A stretch of DNA of 64,000 nucleotides from Lysinibacillus fusiformis (GTDB lineage: Bacteria; Bacillota; Bacilli; Bacillales_A; Planococcaceae), in assembly GCF_003049525.1 (NCBI RefSeq), contig NZ_PYWL01000001.1, positions 124,001 to 188,000 of the forward strand. Reading direction: 5' to 3'. The position numbers and the translations under genes were made by a program. Under the pieces are notes generated by a model. The model was not told the origin of the DNA. It made no database searches and saw only the letters and a list, made by a program, of their open reading frames with translations. Shown here in pieces: positions 20,091-29,719 of this stretch; position 1 is the stretch's first letter; each line of letters opens with the position of its first letter.

Positions 20091-21829
20091 TAGCGAGTCA
20101 ACTCCTTCACACGATTTTCTAATTCACCTGGCAAGAATGGTGTACCATTATATTTAGTGATTGTCGCGATTTTATCGTGACCACCTATGTTCATTTTCAT
20201 AATATTAGCTAATTGACCTGTATAGTTATTTTCTACAACGATCACTTTTTTCGCCTGTGCTACAAGAGGTGCCATTTCCGCAGATGGGAATGGGTGAACT
20301 AAACGAATATGTGCATGATTCACTTTCATACCTTGAGCATTTAGTCGTTCTTGCACTTCTTCGATAGCTCCTCTTGTTGAGTTAAAGCCTACTAATAAAA
20401 TCTCGGCTTCCTCATGTGGTGCATTTACAAATACAGGGTTATCAAATTTCAAACTTTCTAATTTACGGAAACGTTTATCCATTTGTGCTTGACGATTACC
20501 TGTTGCTTCAGATGGCTTTCCTGTTTCATCATGCTCAACACCAGTAACGTGATGAATACCATGTAATGTACCAGGTAATACTCGAGGTGAAACCCCATCT
20601 TCAGTATCTTCATAACGTTTGAAGTAGGCTTTATCAGTGGCTTCTTCAAGATCATCAATCACAATTTTACCGCGACGAATTTCAATCTTACTGTAATCAA
20701 ATGGTTCTACAGATTGTTTCCCTAGCGATAATTGTAAATCTGTCATTAAGATAACTGGTAATTGCAATTCCTCTGCAATATTAAATGCTTGGATTGTATC
20801 AAAGAATGCTTCCTCCATTGTAGAAGGTGCAATAACTACTTTAGGGATTTCTCCATGTGTTCCGTAAAGCATTGCCATTAAGTCCGATTGTTCTTGCTTT
20901 GTTGGTAGCCCAGTTGAAGGACCTCCACGTTGTGTATCAACGACCACTAATGGCTGCTCTGTCATACCTGAAAGACCAATTGCTTCCATCATCAGTGAAA
21001 GACCAGGTCCAGCTGATGCTGTAAAGGAACGAACACCACCAAAGTTAGCGCCAATCGCCATTGTTGCTGCGGCAATCTCATCCTCTGTTTGAATAACTGT
21101 CCCACCAAATTTCGGTAACTTTTTAATTAAGTATTCCATAATTTCTGAAGCAGGCGTAATTGGGTAGGCTGCCATAAAGCGTGTCCCAGCAGCTAATGCA
21201 CCAAGCGCCACTGCATCGTTACCAATCATAAACATACGACGCTTGCCATCTGCAGGAGAAATTTCCCATGCACCTACACGATCACCTAACAGCTCGTTCA
21301 TGATTTGACGACCACGAGTAATGGCTTCCATATTTTTTTGAACGACCTCTTCGCCCTTTTTCCCAAAAATATCATCGACAACATTTTGGAACACGGCATC
21401 TTCTAGATTTAGCAATGACGCTGTTGCTCCGATTGCTACCATGTTTTTCATCAAAGACGTCCCAAGCTCTGCTGCTATTTCCGTAAACGGTACAACAAAT
21501 AATGGTGCCTTTGAATCTTCTGGTTTAACAGGATCAAATTTGGCATCCGCTAAAATAATACCATTTTCTGTAAGTTCTTTATAATTGACATCGATTGTTT
21601 CCTGATCGAACGCCACTAAAATATCTAAATCATCCGCAATTGCACGTACTTCTGTTGGACGAACTGTAATTTTATTATTCGTATGGCCACCTTTAATTCG
21701 AGAAGAGAAGTGACGATAACCGTATAGGAAATACCCTAAACGATTCATTGCCATTGAGAAGATTTCACCTGTACTCTCAATCCCTTCACCCTGTTGCCCA
21801 CCGACTTTCCATGAAAGCTGATGTAACAT
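20090..21829 (-). CDS. korA: 2-oxoacid:ferredoxin oxidoreductase, alpha subunit (gamma-alpha fusion)
   Basis: A 579-aa fusion. The N-terminal gamma domain (about residues 1-190) begins with GQQGEGIESTGEIFSMA. The alpha pyrimidine domain follows with GNDAVALGALAAG, YPITPASEIMEYL and TASAGPGLSLMMEAIG, and a C-terminal domain near residues 480-579. It is the usual KorA arrangement in Bacillota. It is first of a two-gene operon and ends in the terminator after korB. The korAB pair between spoVS and miaB occurs in several Bacillus-group genomes. Confidence 0.92.
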   Translation of the reverse strand: MLHQLSWKVGGQQGEGIESTGEIFSMAMNRLGYFLYGYRHFSSRIKGGHTNNKITVRPTEVRAIADDLDILVAFDQETIDVNYKELTENGIILADAKFDPVKPEDSKAPLFVVPFTEIAAELGTSLMKNMVAIGATASLLNLEDAVFQNVVDDIFGKKGEEVVQKNMEAITRGRQIMNELLGDRVGAWEISPADGKRRMFMIGNDAVALGALAAGTRFMAAYPITPASEIMEYLIKKLPKFGGTVIQTEDEIAAATMAIGANFGGVRSFTASAGPGLSLMMEAIGLSGMTEQPLVVVDTQRGGPSTGLPTKQEQSDLMAMLYGTHGEIPKVVIAPSTMEEAFFDTIQAFNIAEELQLPVILMTDLQLSLGKQSVEPFDYSKIEIRRGKIVIDDLEEATDKAYFKRYEDTEDGVSPRVLPGTLHGIHHVTGVEHDETGKPSEATGNRQAQMDKRFRKLESLKFDNPVFVNAPHEEAEILLVGFNSTRGAIEEVQERLNAQGMKVNHAHIRLVHPFPSAEMAPLVAQAKKVIVVENNYTGQLANIMKMNIGGHDKIATITKYNGTPFLPGELENRVKELTR

Positions 21830-22039
21830 GTCAACAACTCCTTAAATCCAATGTGTACTATTATTTTTCCTTCATAAGTTTAACACGAAGAAACCTTCTG
21901 CACTATTGTTTCTCAACGATTTAGGCGAAAATCAGACCTTTGACTGAAAATCCTGTTCATAAAGTTGTAATTTTCAAATCCAAGCAAAATAACGCGCCTA
22001 TTTCAAGTGACATCTATCATATGTAAACAGGAAAACGAA

Positions 22040-22076
22040 AAAATGCCCGTCACTTTATTATGTGACTAGGCATTTT
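22040..22076 (-). terminator. Terminator of spoVS
   Basis: Inverted repeat AAAATGCC-GTCAC / GTGAC-GGCATTTT with a small internal bulge and an 8-nt loop, 15 nt past the spoVS stop and followed by a T-rich stretch on the minus strand. Confidence 0.75.
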
Positions 22077-22091
22077 ACTTATTACACTTTT

Positions 22092-22358
22092 TTATCGATT
22101 ACGTTTTTCCACTAGCAGCTTCAAGGCTGTACGTTCTTCACCAGCAATTAAAATATCGGCAAACGCCGGCGCGCAAATTAAATCTGTGCCACTTGGCGCT
22201 ACAAATCCGCGTGCGATGGCCACTGCTTTCACGGCTTGGTTAAGTGCACCTGCCCCAACTGCTTGCATTTCTGCTTGCCCTTTTTCTCTGATTACCGCGA
22301 CTAATGCACCTGCAACTGAATTTGGATTAGAGCGTGATGATACTTTTAATGAATCCAC
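22092..22358 (-). CDS. spoVS: Stage V sporulation protein S
   Basis: Alba-like small protein needed for normal spore coat and cortex development. The 88-aa sequence starts MDSLKVSSRSNPNSVAGAL and ends LVEKRNR, nearly the same length as B. subtilis SpoVS (86 aa). The start is GTG 22358 behind GGGGAGGA. A 178-nt gap separates it from ymdB, so it probably has its own promoter, and it is followed by its own terminator. Confidence 0.96.
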   Translation of the reverse strand: MDSLKVSSRSNPNSVAGALVAVIREKGQAEMQAVGAGALNQAVKAVAIARGFVAPSGTDLICAPAFADILIAGEERTALKLLVEKRNR

Positions 22359-22536
22359 AATTATTCCTCCCCGTTTCGCGAATAGTGTTTACGCTCAACA
22401 ACTCATGTCCCCCTTTTTGGACCTCAAGTTATTGTCCGTAGCACATTTTATGCTCCGCAAAACGGAAATAGACTAGTTTCACAAAGAATCCTGTTTCCTC
22501 GGTAAAAGCGCTGTAAATCAACATTCTTCGACTTTT

Positions 22537-23334
22537 TTATCCTTGGAATGGATAATCTTCATTTATATAAATGCGTTCACAGGTTTTAGCCTTCCCTGTT
22601 TGATTATCAATCTCTACAAAGAAACCACTCAATACTTCTCGGCCTTTTTTCGGTACTTCAAAACGAGATGGCATATTTGTTTGGAATTTATAAATAACAC
22701 TTTCCTTCGTCATCCCTAAAATCTCATCATATGGACCTGTCATACCTACATCCGTAATATAAGCTGTTCCATTAGGATAAATGCGTGCATCTGCTGTTTG
22801 CACATGTGTATGCGTCCCAACAACTGCAGAAGCCTTTCCATCTAAGTGCCAGCCAAGAGCGATCTTTTCACTAGTTGCCTCCGCATGGAAATCTACAAAT
22901 ACAAGCGGTGATGTTTGACGAGCTTCTTCAATCAATTTTTCTGCCATCGCAAATGGGTCCTCATGAGGTGGTAAAAATACACGACCATGTAAATTAATGA
23001 CAGATAATGTCACACCATTTTTAGAAATTTGCACCATGCCTTTACCTGGTGCTTCTTCTGAAAAATTTGCTGGACGTATTAAATAATCAGCATCATCAAT
23101 AAAATCAAATATATCTTTATTATCCCATGTATGATTACCCATCGTAATAACGTCTACACCCATTTGTAGCAGGTCATTATAAATATTATGTGTAATTCCG
23201 CGTCCTGCCGCAGCATTTTCACCGTTGGCAATGACAACATCAACATTATATTTCTTTTTTAAGCGAGGTAAATATTTCTCTACTGCATCCCGACCAATTG
23301 AACCAACAATATCGCCAATAAATAAAACTTTCAT
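22537..23334 (-). CDS. ymdB: YmdB family 2',3'-cyclic-nucleotide phosphodiesterase
   Basis: Calcineurin-like metal phosphodiesterase. In B. subtilis YmdB is needed for the switch to biofilm gene expression and nanotube formation. The metal-binding motifs are present: GDIVGSIGR, NGENAAAGRGI, MGNHTWDN, DFHAEATSEK and GTHTHVQTAD. 265 aa from ATG 23334; the open frame extends four codons further, but MKVLFIGDIVG is the conserved start. In B. subtilis it directly follows rny. Here a polysaccharide locus lies between them and ymdB has its own promoter. Confidence 0.94.
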   Translation of the reverse strand: MKVLFIGDIVGSIGRDAVEKYLPRLKKKYNVDVVIANGENAAAGRGITHNIYNDLLQMGVDVITMGNHTWDNKDIFDFIDDADYLIRPANFSEEAPGKGMVQISKNGVTLSVINLHGRVFLPPHEDPFAMAEKLIEEARQTSPLVFVDFHAEATSEKIALGWHLDGKASAVVGTHTHVQTADARIYPNGTAYITDVGMTGPYDEILGMTKESVIYKFQTNMPSRFEVPKKGREVLSGFFVEIDNQTGKAKTCERIYINEDYPFQG

Positions 23335-23405
23335 TTTTTCAACCACTCTTTCTTTCCATTACGTCTCTAAAAAACAGACTTTACGTACCTTGAATAACAT
23401 CATTA

Positions 23406-23434
23406 ATTGTAACGCTAGGTGGAGGATTAAGCAA
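23406..23434 (-). promoter_or_regulatory. Sigma-A promoter of ymdB
   Basis: Minus-strand TTGCTT (23434-23429), a 17-nt spacer, TACAAT (23411-23406), 72 nt upstream of the ymdB ATG. It would free ymdB from read-through of the polysaccharide operon. Confidence 0.6.
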
Positions 23435-23460
23435 AATAAAATAAATATCTGGGCATTATA

Positions 23461-24450
23461 TCACTTTGCTCTTTTCACCTTCATGTAAATTAATGTTGAG
23501 GATAAAGTAAGCCAATTCATTTTTATGAGCTTTAAAAAAATAAATTGTTGTAGTTTACGGTTCATTAGCTTCACCTTCAATACTTCTGGATACGCTTGTA
23601 AAAAGGATTGAAGGGCATTTTTAATGGCCTGTGGTTTAGCTGGGCATTGATGAAGAATAACAAGGAGCCCTTCAAATTGGTAATTTAAAAAGCTATTTTT
23701 TACTTTCTCATAAACCTCTCCACTCTGTAATTCCTCAGAAAGCTTTTTATACAACAAATCATAATTATTTCTTACATTGCTCATAGCTCTACTTGTGAGG
23801 GAATTTTGATTGCCTACATTATAGTAATAAAGCTGTTTTGGGACATAGCAGATGGATTGATTCTTTATAACAGCTCTCGTTAGAAACACTGTGTCTTCTG
23901 CAAAATTCATCGTTTCATCAAATTTTAGTTTATGCAAATCTATAAAGGATTTTTTATATAGTTTACAGCTGGCAAAACCAAAATGCTTTTCGCCTATTTC
24001 TGTAAATAATTTATTTAAACAAGCGGTTGCGCTATAAGTAAAGTATGTCTTTGAGGGATAATATAGCTGCCTACTTCCTATTTCCTCCTGCCAAAATAAA
24101 TCGCATTTAACAATATTGCTACCTGTCAGTCTACAGGCGAGAAATAGTTCTTCCAGCATAGTTAGCTCTAGCCAATCATCCGCATCAACAAAAGTAATAT
24201 ATTGTCCCTTGGCTTGTTCCATCCCTAAATTTCTTGCCTTACTCACACCACCATTGTCAGTATCTAAAACAGTTATTCGAGCATCCACCTGTGCGAAATT
24301 TTGTAAAACCGTCAATGATTGATCTTCGCTACCATCATTAATCGTAATAATTTCAATGTCCTTTAAACTTTGATGACAAATACTCGTAAGACATTTGTTC
24401 AAATAATTCTCGGCATTATAAACAGGGACAATCACACTTACTAAGACCAA
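23461..24450 (-). CDS. Glycosyltransferase family 2 (polysaccharide synthesis)
   Basis: GT-A fold transferase of the exopolysaccharide locus. The N-terminus reads VSVIVPVYNAENYLNKCL, followed by TINDGSEDQS, GVSKARNLG and the divalent-metal DxD-type motif FVDADDW. 329 aa. The start is TTG 24450 behind AAAGGAGGGG; it overlaps the flippase stop by 10 nt. Last gene of the operon. Donor and acceptor sugars cannot be told. No clear membrane anchor; the C-terminus is basic (YMKVKRAK). Confidence 0.9.
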   Translation of the reverse strand: MVLVSVIVPVYNAENYLNKCLTSICHQSLKDIEIITINDGSEDQSLTVLQNFAQVDARITVLDTDNGGVSKARNLGMEQAKGQYITFVDADDWLELTMLEELFLACRLTGSNIVKCDLFWQEEIGSRQLYYPSKTYFTYSATACLNKLFTEIGEKHFGFASCKLYKKSFIDLHKLKFDETMNFAEDTVFLTRAVIKNQSICYVPKQLYYYNVGNQNSLTSRAMSNVRNNYDLLYKKLSEELQSGEVYEKVKNSFLNYQFEGLLVILHQCPAKPQAIKNALQSFLQAYPEVLKVKLMNRKLQQFIFLKLIKMNWLTLSSTLIYMKVKRAK

Positions 24451-25961
24451 AATTTTGCCCCTCCTTTACGTAATAACTCTATCCACTTTCTTCTGTGCTC
24501 TTTTGTCATGCCAATAAAGAAAAGGCTCCCACCAGCCAGAACAGTATAATAACAAATATAAATGATGATAGAGACCCAAGTAATGGGAGGTTTCGTTAAA
24601 TCCCATAAAAGCTGACTACAGCAAATAGCCATTATAAATGCTAAAACGAGCCTGCTAATTGTTCGCCAAAAACCCAAAATATCTAAACCAATTTTTTTAT
24701 AGTAATAAATATTCATGATTACTACATTTCCAATAAATAAAGAACATGCTGTAATAATTGCTGTGCCCATTTTTCCATAAAAATAGATAGCCGGTATGGA
24801 TACAATGATATTGACGACCGCCACTATCATTAACAAAATGGTTCTAAATTTAAAAAGATTCTTCGCCTTCAACACATTAATACCTAAATTTTGTATGAGA
24901 TCAATACTGAATGGCACCATAATAATAAGAACAATTGCATAGATGGCCATAAAATCCTTGCCTAACCACAGTAATAAAAATTCTTTTCCAAACAGAAAAA
25001 AACCGCCTAGTATATAGCCAACTACTAAAAACTGAATGGCGCCCACTTTAATGAATAATTGGTTAATTTCTAATAAGCCATCTTCTTTTGTGACAAGCAT
25101 AGAAATACGAGGTAGATATAAACCGCTTATGGCTAACGCAAGTGACATAAATATGAGCACTATTTGCATAGCTACCGCATAAACTGCCACATCCTCAGTC
25201 CCTTTGAATATGCCTAATAGTACTTGATCCGTTTGCCAATAGATTTTATCGACAATGACTGTAATGAAAATGAAAAAAGAATAGATAAAAATTTCCTTTA
25301 TAAGCTTTATGTTTTTTAAAGTAAATGTAAATCGGATGGATAAGACTTTCATACAATAAACGGCATCCAACACTAAAAAGAGAATATTATAAATAGCAAT
25401 AATATAGATTAATGTTACCGCATCGGTTCCCTGTAACAGAAAAAACAACATTGTCAAAGGCTGTACAATCACCTGTAGTAATGTTGTTAATTTAATAAAA
25501 ATAAATTTTTCATATGCTTGTAAGATGGAAGTAAAAACACCTAGTGGAAATTGCACCGCTACACTAATCGTCATGATATAGCCCATTACTTTGGCTTTGG
25601 CTAATTGGTCTCCAGATAAGCTTTGTCCAAAAATAATATGTACTTGTGAAAATAGGAAAAAGCCTATCAATAATGTAAGAAAGCCAATACCCATAAATAA
25701 TTTCAAAAAAAATCCATTTAATGATGCTTCTAATGCCTTATCTGCTATTGCTCTATTTCTAGCAATATAGCGTACAATCGCATTGCCCAACCCTAAATCT
25801 AAAATAGAAAGATAGCCAACAAGGACAATCATTAAGGAATATAATCCAAATTCTTCCTGTCCAAGAAGCGAAATCATAAAAGGGGTAAAAAGAAGGGAAG
25901 AAATCATCGTGCAACCGATTGTCAGATACGAAAGAATGGCTCCCATCTTAATTTCTTTCAT
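24441..25961 (-). CDS. Wzx-type oligosaccharide flippase
   Basis: MATE-like polysaccharide flippase that moves undecaprenyl-linked repeat units across the membrane. 506 aa with about 12-14 hydrophobic helices along the whole length, beginning ILSYLTIGCTMISSLLFTPF and followed by GQEEFGLYSLMIVLVGYLSI and DLGLGNAIVRYIARNRA, usual for the family. The start is ATG 25961 behind AAAGGTG; the frame opens two codons earlier. It lies 15 nt after the GT4 gene and overlaps the GT2 gene. Confidence 0.9.
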   Translation of the reverse strand: MKEIKMGAILSYLTIGCTMISSLLFTPFMISLLGQEEFGLYSLMIVLVGYLSILDLGLGNAIVRYIARNRAIADKALEASLNGFFLKLFMGIGFLTLLIGFFLFSQVHIIFGQSLSGDQLAKAKVMGYIMTISVAVQFPLGVFTSILQAYEKFIFIKLTTLLQVIVQPLTMLFFLLQGTDAVTLIYIIAIYNILFLVLDAVYCMKVLSIRFTFTLKNIKLIKEIFIYSFFIFITVIVDKIYWQTDQVLLGIFKGTEDVAVYAVAMQIVLIFMSLALAISGLYLPRISMLVTKEDGLLEINQLFIKVGAIQFLVVGYILGGFFLFGKEFLLLWLGKDFMAIYAIVLIIMVPFSIDLIQNLGINVLKAKNLFKFRTILLMIVAVVNIIVSIPAIYFYGKMGTAIITACSLFIGNVVIMNIYYYKKIGLDILGFWRTISRLVLAFIMAICCSQLLWDLTKPPITWVSIIIYICYYTVLAGGSLFFIGMTKEHRRKWIELLRKGGAKFWS

Positions 25962-25976
25962 GAGCACACCTTTCTG

Positions 25977-27113
25977 TTAGTAAGGATTGTCTTTCCTATC
26001 AATAATAGCTGGATATAGAGATTGATATTGCGCCACAACATGCTTAATTTCAAAATTTGCTAAAACATGTGCACGACCAAGACTAGCTTTTTGTTCATAT
26101 TGCTTTGAATCGTAATTTAATGCCCTATTGATGGCCTGCGATAAAGCTATTGCATCTTTGGGTGGTACAACCTCCCCGTAACCCCCAACTAAATATTCAC
26201 AATCCCCCACATTTGTAGTCACACAGCAAGTGCCACTGGCAAGTGCCTCTACCAACACATTCGGTAGCCCCTCCCCTGAGGAGGATAAAATGAATAGATC
26301 TGCTGCTGCCATTAATTGTGGAATATCGTCTCTACTACCTAATAGGAAAGTGAATGGCTCTAATTGCGCGTTCTCAATCATTTGCCGCAATACCTCATTG
26401 GAGCCATCTATTTCATAGCCTACTAAAAATATATAAAAATCTTGTCGTTTCTGCCTTAATCGCTTCAAACTTGCCAGCAAATTTTCATAATCCTTTAAAG
26501 GGTCCCATCTACCAACATGCAATAAAATAGGTTGGTTCAGGATGTTGAAACGTTCCATATAATATTCGCGCTTTTTACTAGGCTTATAAAAATCAGTATT
26601 TACACCATTCACAATAATTCGGTGTTGCTTATTTTTGTACCCAATCGCTTCATGGATTTCTTTCACCTTTGGACCACAAGAAATAATAGCATCTACATGT
26701 TTAGACAATTTAGCACAAAGCTTTGCAATAAAAATTGTCCTTCGTTTATTGTCATACTTATTTAAATTACTATGATGGATACCCCAAATTAATTTCTTTT
26801 TCAGTAATTTTGAAAGAATGTATCCAAGAAAATTAGCATGATACATCCAAGTTTGAATAATATCACTCTCTCGACATCGTTTATAACATTGAATAAAGGC
26901 ACTACCCATACTCCTTCGCATATCACATATAGTTACGTTGATGTTTAATTGCTGTTCGATAAACTCACCATAAGTTCCCATCTCTGTTAGACAAATAACC
27001 TCTATCTCATATAAGTCCCTATCGACGTTTTGTAAGAGACGATACAGCATCGCTTCTGCTCCACCAAGACCTATCGTAGTGATGATATGAGTAATTTTAA
27101 TTTTCTTTTGGAT
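25977..27113 (-). CDS. GT4 glycosyltransferase with no canonical start codon
   Basis: GT-B fold glycosyltransferase. The conserved N-terminus KIKITHIITTIGLGGAEAML is encoded from 27104 down to about 27045, but only the last ATG (27050) is a normal start. Using it would remove the first strand and the GGAE loop. Upstream in frame, back to the stop at 27138-27140, there is no ATG, GTG or TTG. An ATC at 27113 sits 8 nt after AAAGG and would give MQKKIKITHII. Later motifs are normal: LHVGRWDPLKDYENLL, LSSSGEGLPNVLVEALASG. 378 aa from ATC. Either an ATG-to-ATC change, a rare start, or a one-base deletion. The gene may be weakly expressed. Confidence 0.8.
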   Translation of the reverse strand: MQKKIKITHIITTIGLGGAEAMLYRLLQNVDRDLYEIEVICLTEMGTYGEFIEQQLNINVTICDMRRSMGSAFIQCYKRCRESDIIQTWMYHANFLGYILSKLLKKKLIWGIHHSNLNKYDNKRRTIFIAKLCAKLSKHVDAIISCGPKVKEIHEAIGYKNKQHRIIVNGVNTDFYKPSKKREYYMERFNILNQPILLHVGRWDPLKDYENLLASLKRLRQKRQDFYIFLVGYEIDGSNEVLRQMIENAQLEPFTFLLGSRDDIPQLMAAADLFILSSSGEGLPNVLVEALASGTCCVTTNVGDCEYLVGGYGEVVPPKDAIALSQAINRALNYDSKQYEQKASLGRAHVLANFEIKHVVAQYQSLYPAIIDRKDNPY

Positions 27114-27141
27114 AGTCTCATCCTTTGAATTAATTTGCTAG

Positions 27142-28227
27142 CTAAGTGTAAAGAGCACATAATCTAGTTGCTATTTCTTGTGCATCAAGACCTTTATTTT
27201 TAAGACTCTTTCTAATAATTTGCGGATCTATCTTTTCATTATTTTCCGAAATAGCTTGCAGCCAATGATCGACCTCTCCCTGTAGATCTAAATATTGTAG
27301 TAATCCAACATTCAGATCGACCTCTTTTGGCAGTGTGGAAGAAACGATGGCTGGTGTACCACAAATTTGAGCTTCTAATAATACAATGCCAAAGCCCTCA
27401 AAATGAGAAGGTAAAATAAACTTATCCATGAGCTGAAGGAGCTTAATAATATCCGCACGTGGGCCTAAAAATCGAACACAATCCTCTACGTTTCGTTGCT
27501 TGACGAGATGACGAACTTCCTGCTCTAAAGGGCCATCCCCTATCAAAAGTAATTTGAATGGAATTCCTTTTTGCTTTAATGTAGCAGCAAGCTCAATTAA
27601 AAACGGATGATTTTTCACAGGTACAAAACGACCAATATGCCCTATGACTAAATCTCCATCTTGAATCCCTAGACCTACTGCTAAACTCTTTTTCTCCGCT
27701 GACGATAAACGCTCTATCTTCTGCATATCGATTGGATTAGCGACAACCTCATAGGATTTTTTATCAAAGCAAAACTCACCCGCTTTTTGACTACACGCTA
27801 CCAGTCTTGTTGCATTTCCAACACTCAGTCTTTTCAGCAAGGCTAACAGAGCTTTATTGTTCCATTCTTCAGCAACATTCGTATGGCTATGTAATACACG
27901 GCATGATACACCAGCCAAACGAGCTGCTAGCATGGTAAAAACTGCACGGTAGCCTGTATGATCATGAACGGCATCATATTGATATTGTTTGATGATCCGG
28001 TAAATGTTCCGCATATATGAAAGTGGGCCTTGCTCCGTAATATACGTTTCGTAAAATATTTTCGAACCTTGCTGTAAGAGAATATCATGGTAAGTACCTT
28101 TATTAAATGACACAAAATCAAAATGATACAACGATTTATTAACATTCAACCAAGTATCTACGATCATGGTCGTTATACCACCAAAATCAGTGGTGGGGAT
28201 AATATGCAAAATCTTTTTCACTGTCAT
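27142..28227 (-). CDS. GT4 glycosyltransferase
   Basis: GT-B fold transferase of the polysaccharide operon. It has the N-terminal loop KILHIIPTTDFGGITTMI, HDHTGYRAVFTMLAARLAG, SHTNVAEEW, GHIGRFVPVKNHPFLIEL and the donor-site region LPSHFEGFGIVLLEAQICG with the EX7E pattern. 361 aa from the ATG at 28227; a GTG at 28221, better spaced behind GGAGA, would give two residues fewer. It lies 8 nt after the kinase gene. The sugar is unknown. Confidence 0.9.
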   Translation of the reverse strand: MTVKKILHIIPTTDFGGITTMIVDTWLNVNKSLYHFDFVSFNKGTYHDILLQQGSKIFYETYITEQGPLSYMRNIYRIIKQYQYDAVHDHTGYRAVFTMLAARLAGVSCRVLHSHTNVAEEWNNKALLALLKRLSVGNATRLVACSQKAGEFCFDKKSYEVVANPIDMQKIERLSSAEKKSLAVGLGIQDGDLVIGHIGRFVPVKNHPFLIELAATLKQKGIPFKLLLIGDGPLEQEVRHLVKQRNVEDCVRFLGPRADIIKLLQLMDKFILPSHFEGFGIVLLEAQICGTPAIVSSTLPKEVDLNVGLLQYLDLQGEVDHWLQAISENNEKIDPQIIRKSLKNKGLDAQEIATRLCALYT

Positions 28228-28235
28228 TCTCCATT

Positions 28236-28934
28236 TTATTCCTTTCCATAATACTGTTCGTACGTACTGCCCTTCATTTTATAATTATTCAAGATGACAC
28301 CTAATATATTGGCCTTGGAAATGGTTAAGATGGATTTTGACTTTACGACAGCTGCTTTTCCTACAGTCCCCGTATTAACAACTAAAAGAGTACCATCACA
28401 TTTATTCGATAAAATTTGTGCATCCGATAAAAAAAGCAGTGGTGGGGCATCAATCATCACAATATCGTATTGTTCTTTCACTTCGTGCAGCAAGAAGGTC
28501 ATTGTTTCAGAGGCTAATAATTCTGTTGGATTAGGAGGAATAGCACCACTCGAAATAATATCCACACCTTCTACAAAGGTTTCTTGAATCACCTCTTGTA
28601 AGGTTGCTTGGCGTGATAACACAGATGATAAGCCAAATATATTATCAAGATAAAATGTATGATGAAGTGTAGGCTTACGCATATCAGCATCAATAATGAG
28701 GACACGTTTCCCTTCCTGTGAAAATACAACTCCGATATTCGCGGCATTTGTCGATTTTCCTTCACCAGCGATAGAGGAGGTTACTAGAATAGTTTTGACA
28801 TCTTGATTGGGTTGTGAAAATTTAATATTCGCGCGAATGGTACGATATTGCTCTGAGGGAATGGACATTATATCAGAAACGGTAATCAGCTTGCGAGCCA
28901 TTGGGATTCGTTTTGTTTTTCTTTTGAACAGCAT
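28236..28934 (-). CDS. CpsD/CapB/YwqD-type tyrosine-protein kinase (BY-kinase)
   Basis: Cytoplasmic bacterial tyrosine kinase that controls polysaccharide chain length by autophosphorylation. Walker A SSIAGEGKSTNAAN, Walker A' LIIDADMRKPTL and Walker B VMIDAPPLL are present. The C-terminal tyrosine cluster is short (YEQYYGKE). 232 aa. The start ATG overlaps the stop of the membrane activator gene (TAATG), the standard split arrangement of Bacillota, where the activator is a separate protein. Confidence 0.93.
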   Translation of the reverse strand: MLFKRKTKRIPMARKLITVSDIMSIPSEQYRTIRANIKFSQPNQDVKTILVTSSIAGEGKSTNAANIGVVFSQEGKRVLIIDADMRKPTLHHTFYLDNIFGLSSVLSRQATLQEVIQETFVEGVDIISSGAIPPNPTELLASETMTFLLHEVKEQYDIVMIDAPPLLFLSDAQILSNKCDGTLLVVNTGTVGKAAVVKSKSILTISKANILGVILNNYKMKGSTYEQYYGKE

Positions 28935-29650
28935 TAGGAGGACCCCCTAGCTCTTGATTTTTTACTATGGAGTAATTCTATATTACTGACTACCCCAATT
29001 ACTGGTAATGATAATATTTCCTCGATATCCTGCTCTGTTTTAATAGTCCTATCAAGCGTTTCTAAAAAATAGGCGAGTACGAGTGCTAAACTGAAACCAC
29101 TAATAGCTGCTATTAGGAGGTTCAGCAATTTATTTGGTTTCACCGGTACTGGATGTTCACTGGATTGGGCAATAAAGAGAATATTAATATTGTCCACATG
29201 CATTAAAACAGGAATTTCCTCTTTAAAAATCTCTGCAATCGTATTGGCTATCTTCACAGCCCTTGCTTCATTCTCATCCTGTACTCGAATATTAACTACT
29301 TGGGAATTATTGGCGCTTGAAACCTCAATTTGCTTCATTAAAGTTTCTGGAGATGTATCTAGTGCCAGGACATCGATGACCTTTGTTAAAATAACAGGAC
29401 TTTTAATAATGACATTGTACGTATTTATTAAACGAAGGTCCGTATCCACATTCTGTGCCCCTATTAGTTGCTGATTCTCGTAGCTTTTTTGATTGACCAA
29501 TAATTGAGTTTCTGCCTCATAAATAGGCGTTTGAAGAAAATAGCTAATGAACACGGCAATGCCGATCGACAGCATCATCAGTATTAGGATGAGGAACCAG
29601 CGCTTTTGCAATACTTTTACTAGACTTTGGATTGTCATTTCTTCATTCAC
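28934..29650 (-). CDS. Wzz/CapA/YwqC-type kinase activator and chain-length protein
   Basis: Two-helix membrane protein. The first segment is near residues 18-37 (FLILILMMLSIGIAVFISYF) and the second near 177-199 (LLIAAISGFSLALVLAYFLE). Between them is the external Wzz domain. The P-rich motif SSEHPVPVKPN precedes the second helix, as is usual. The short cytoplasmic tail activates the kinase encoded next. 238 aa. The start GTG 29650 follows GGAGGG. Confidence 0.9.
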   Translation of the reverse strand: MNEEMTIQSLVKVLQKRWFLILILMMLSIGIAVFISYFLQTPIYEAETQLLVNQKSYENQQLIGAQNVDTDLRLINTYNVIIKSPVILTKVIDVLALDTSPETLMKQIEVSSANNSQVVNIRVQDENEARAVKIANTIAEIFKEEIPVLMHVDNINILFIAQSSEHPVPVKPNKLLNLLIAAISGFSLALVLAYFLETLDRTIKTEQDIEEILSLPVIGVVSNIELLHSKKSRARGSS

Positions 29651-29719
29651 AAAATGGATCCCTCCTAATATAGGCAGATAACGGCAATGCTAATTAAGTA
29701 TATTAAACAAGCCTAGCGC

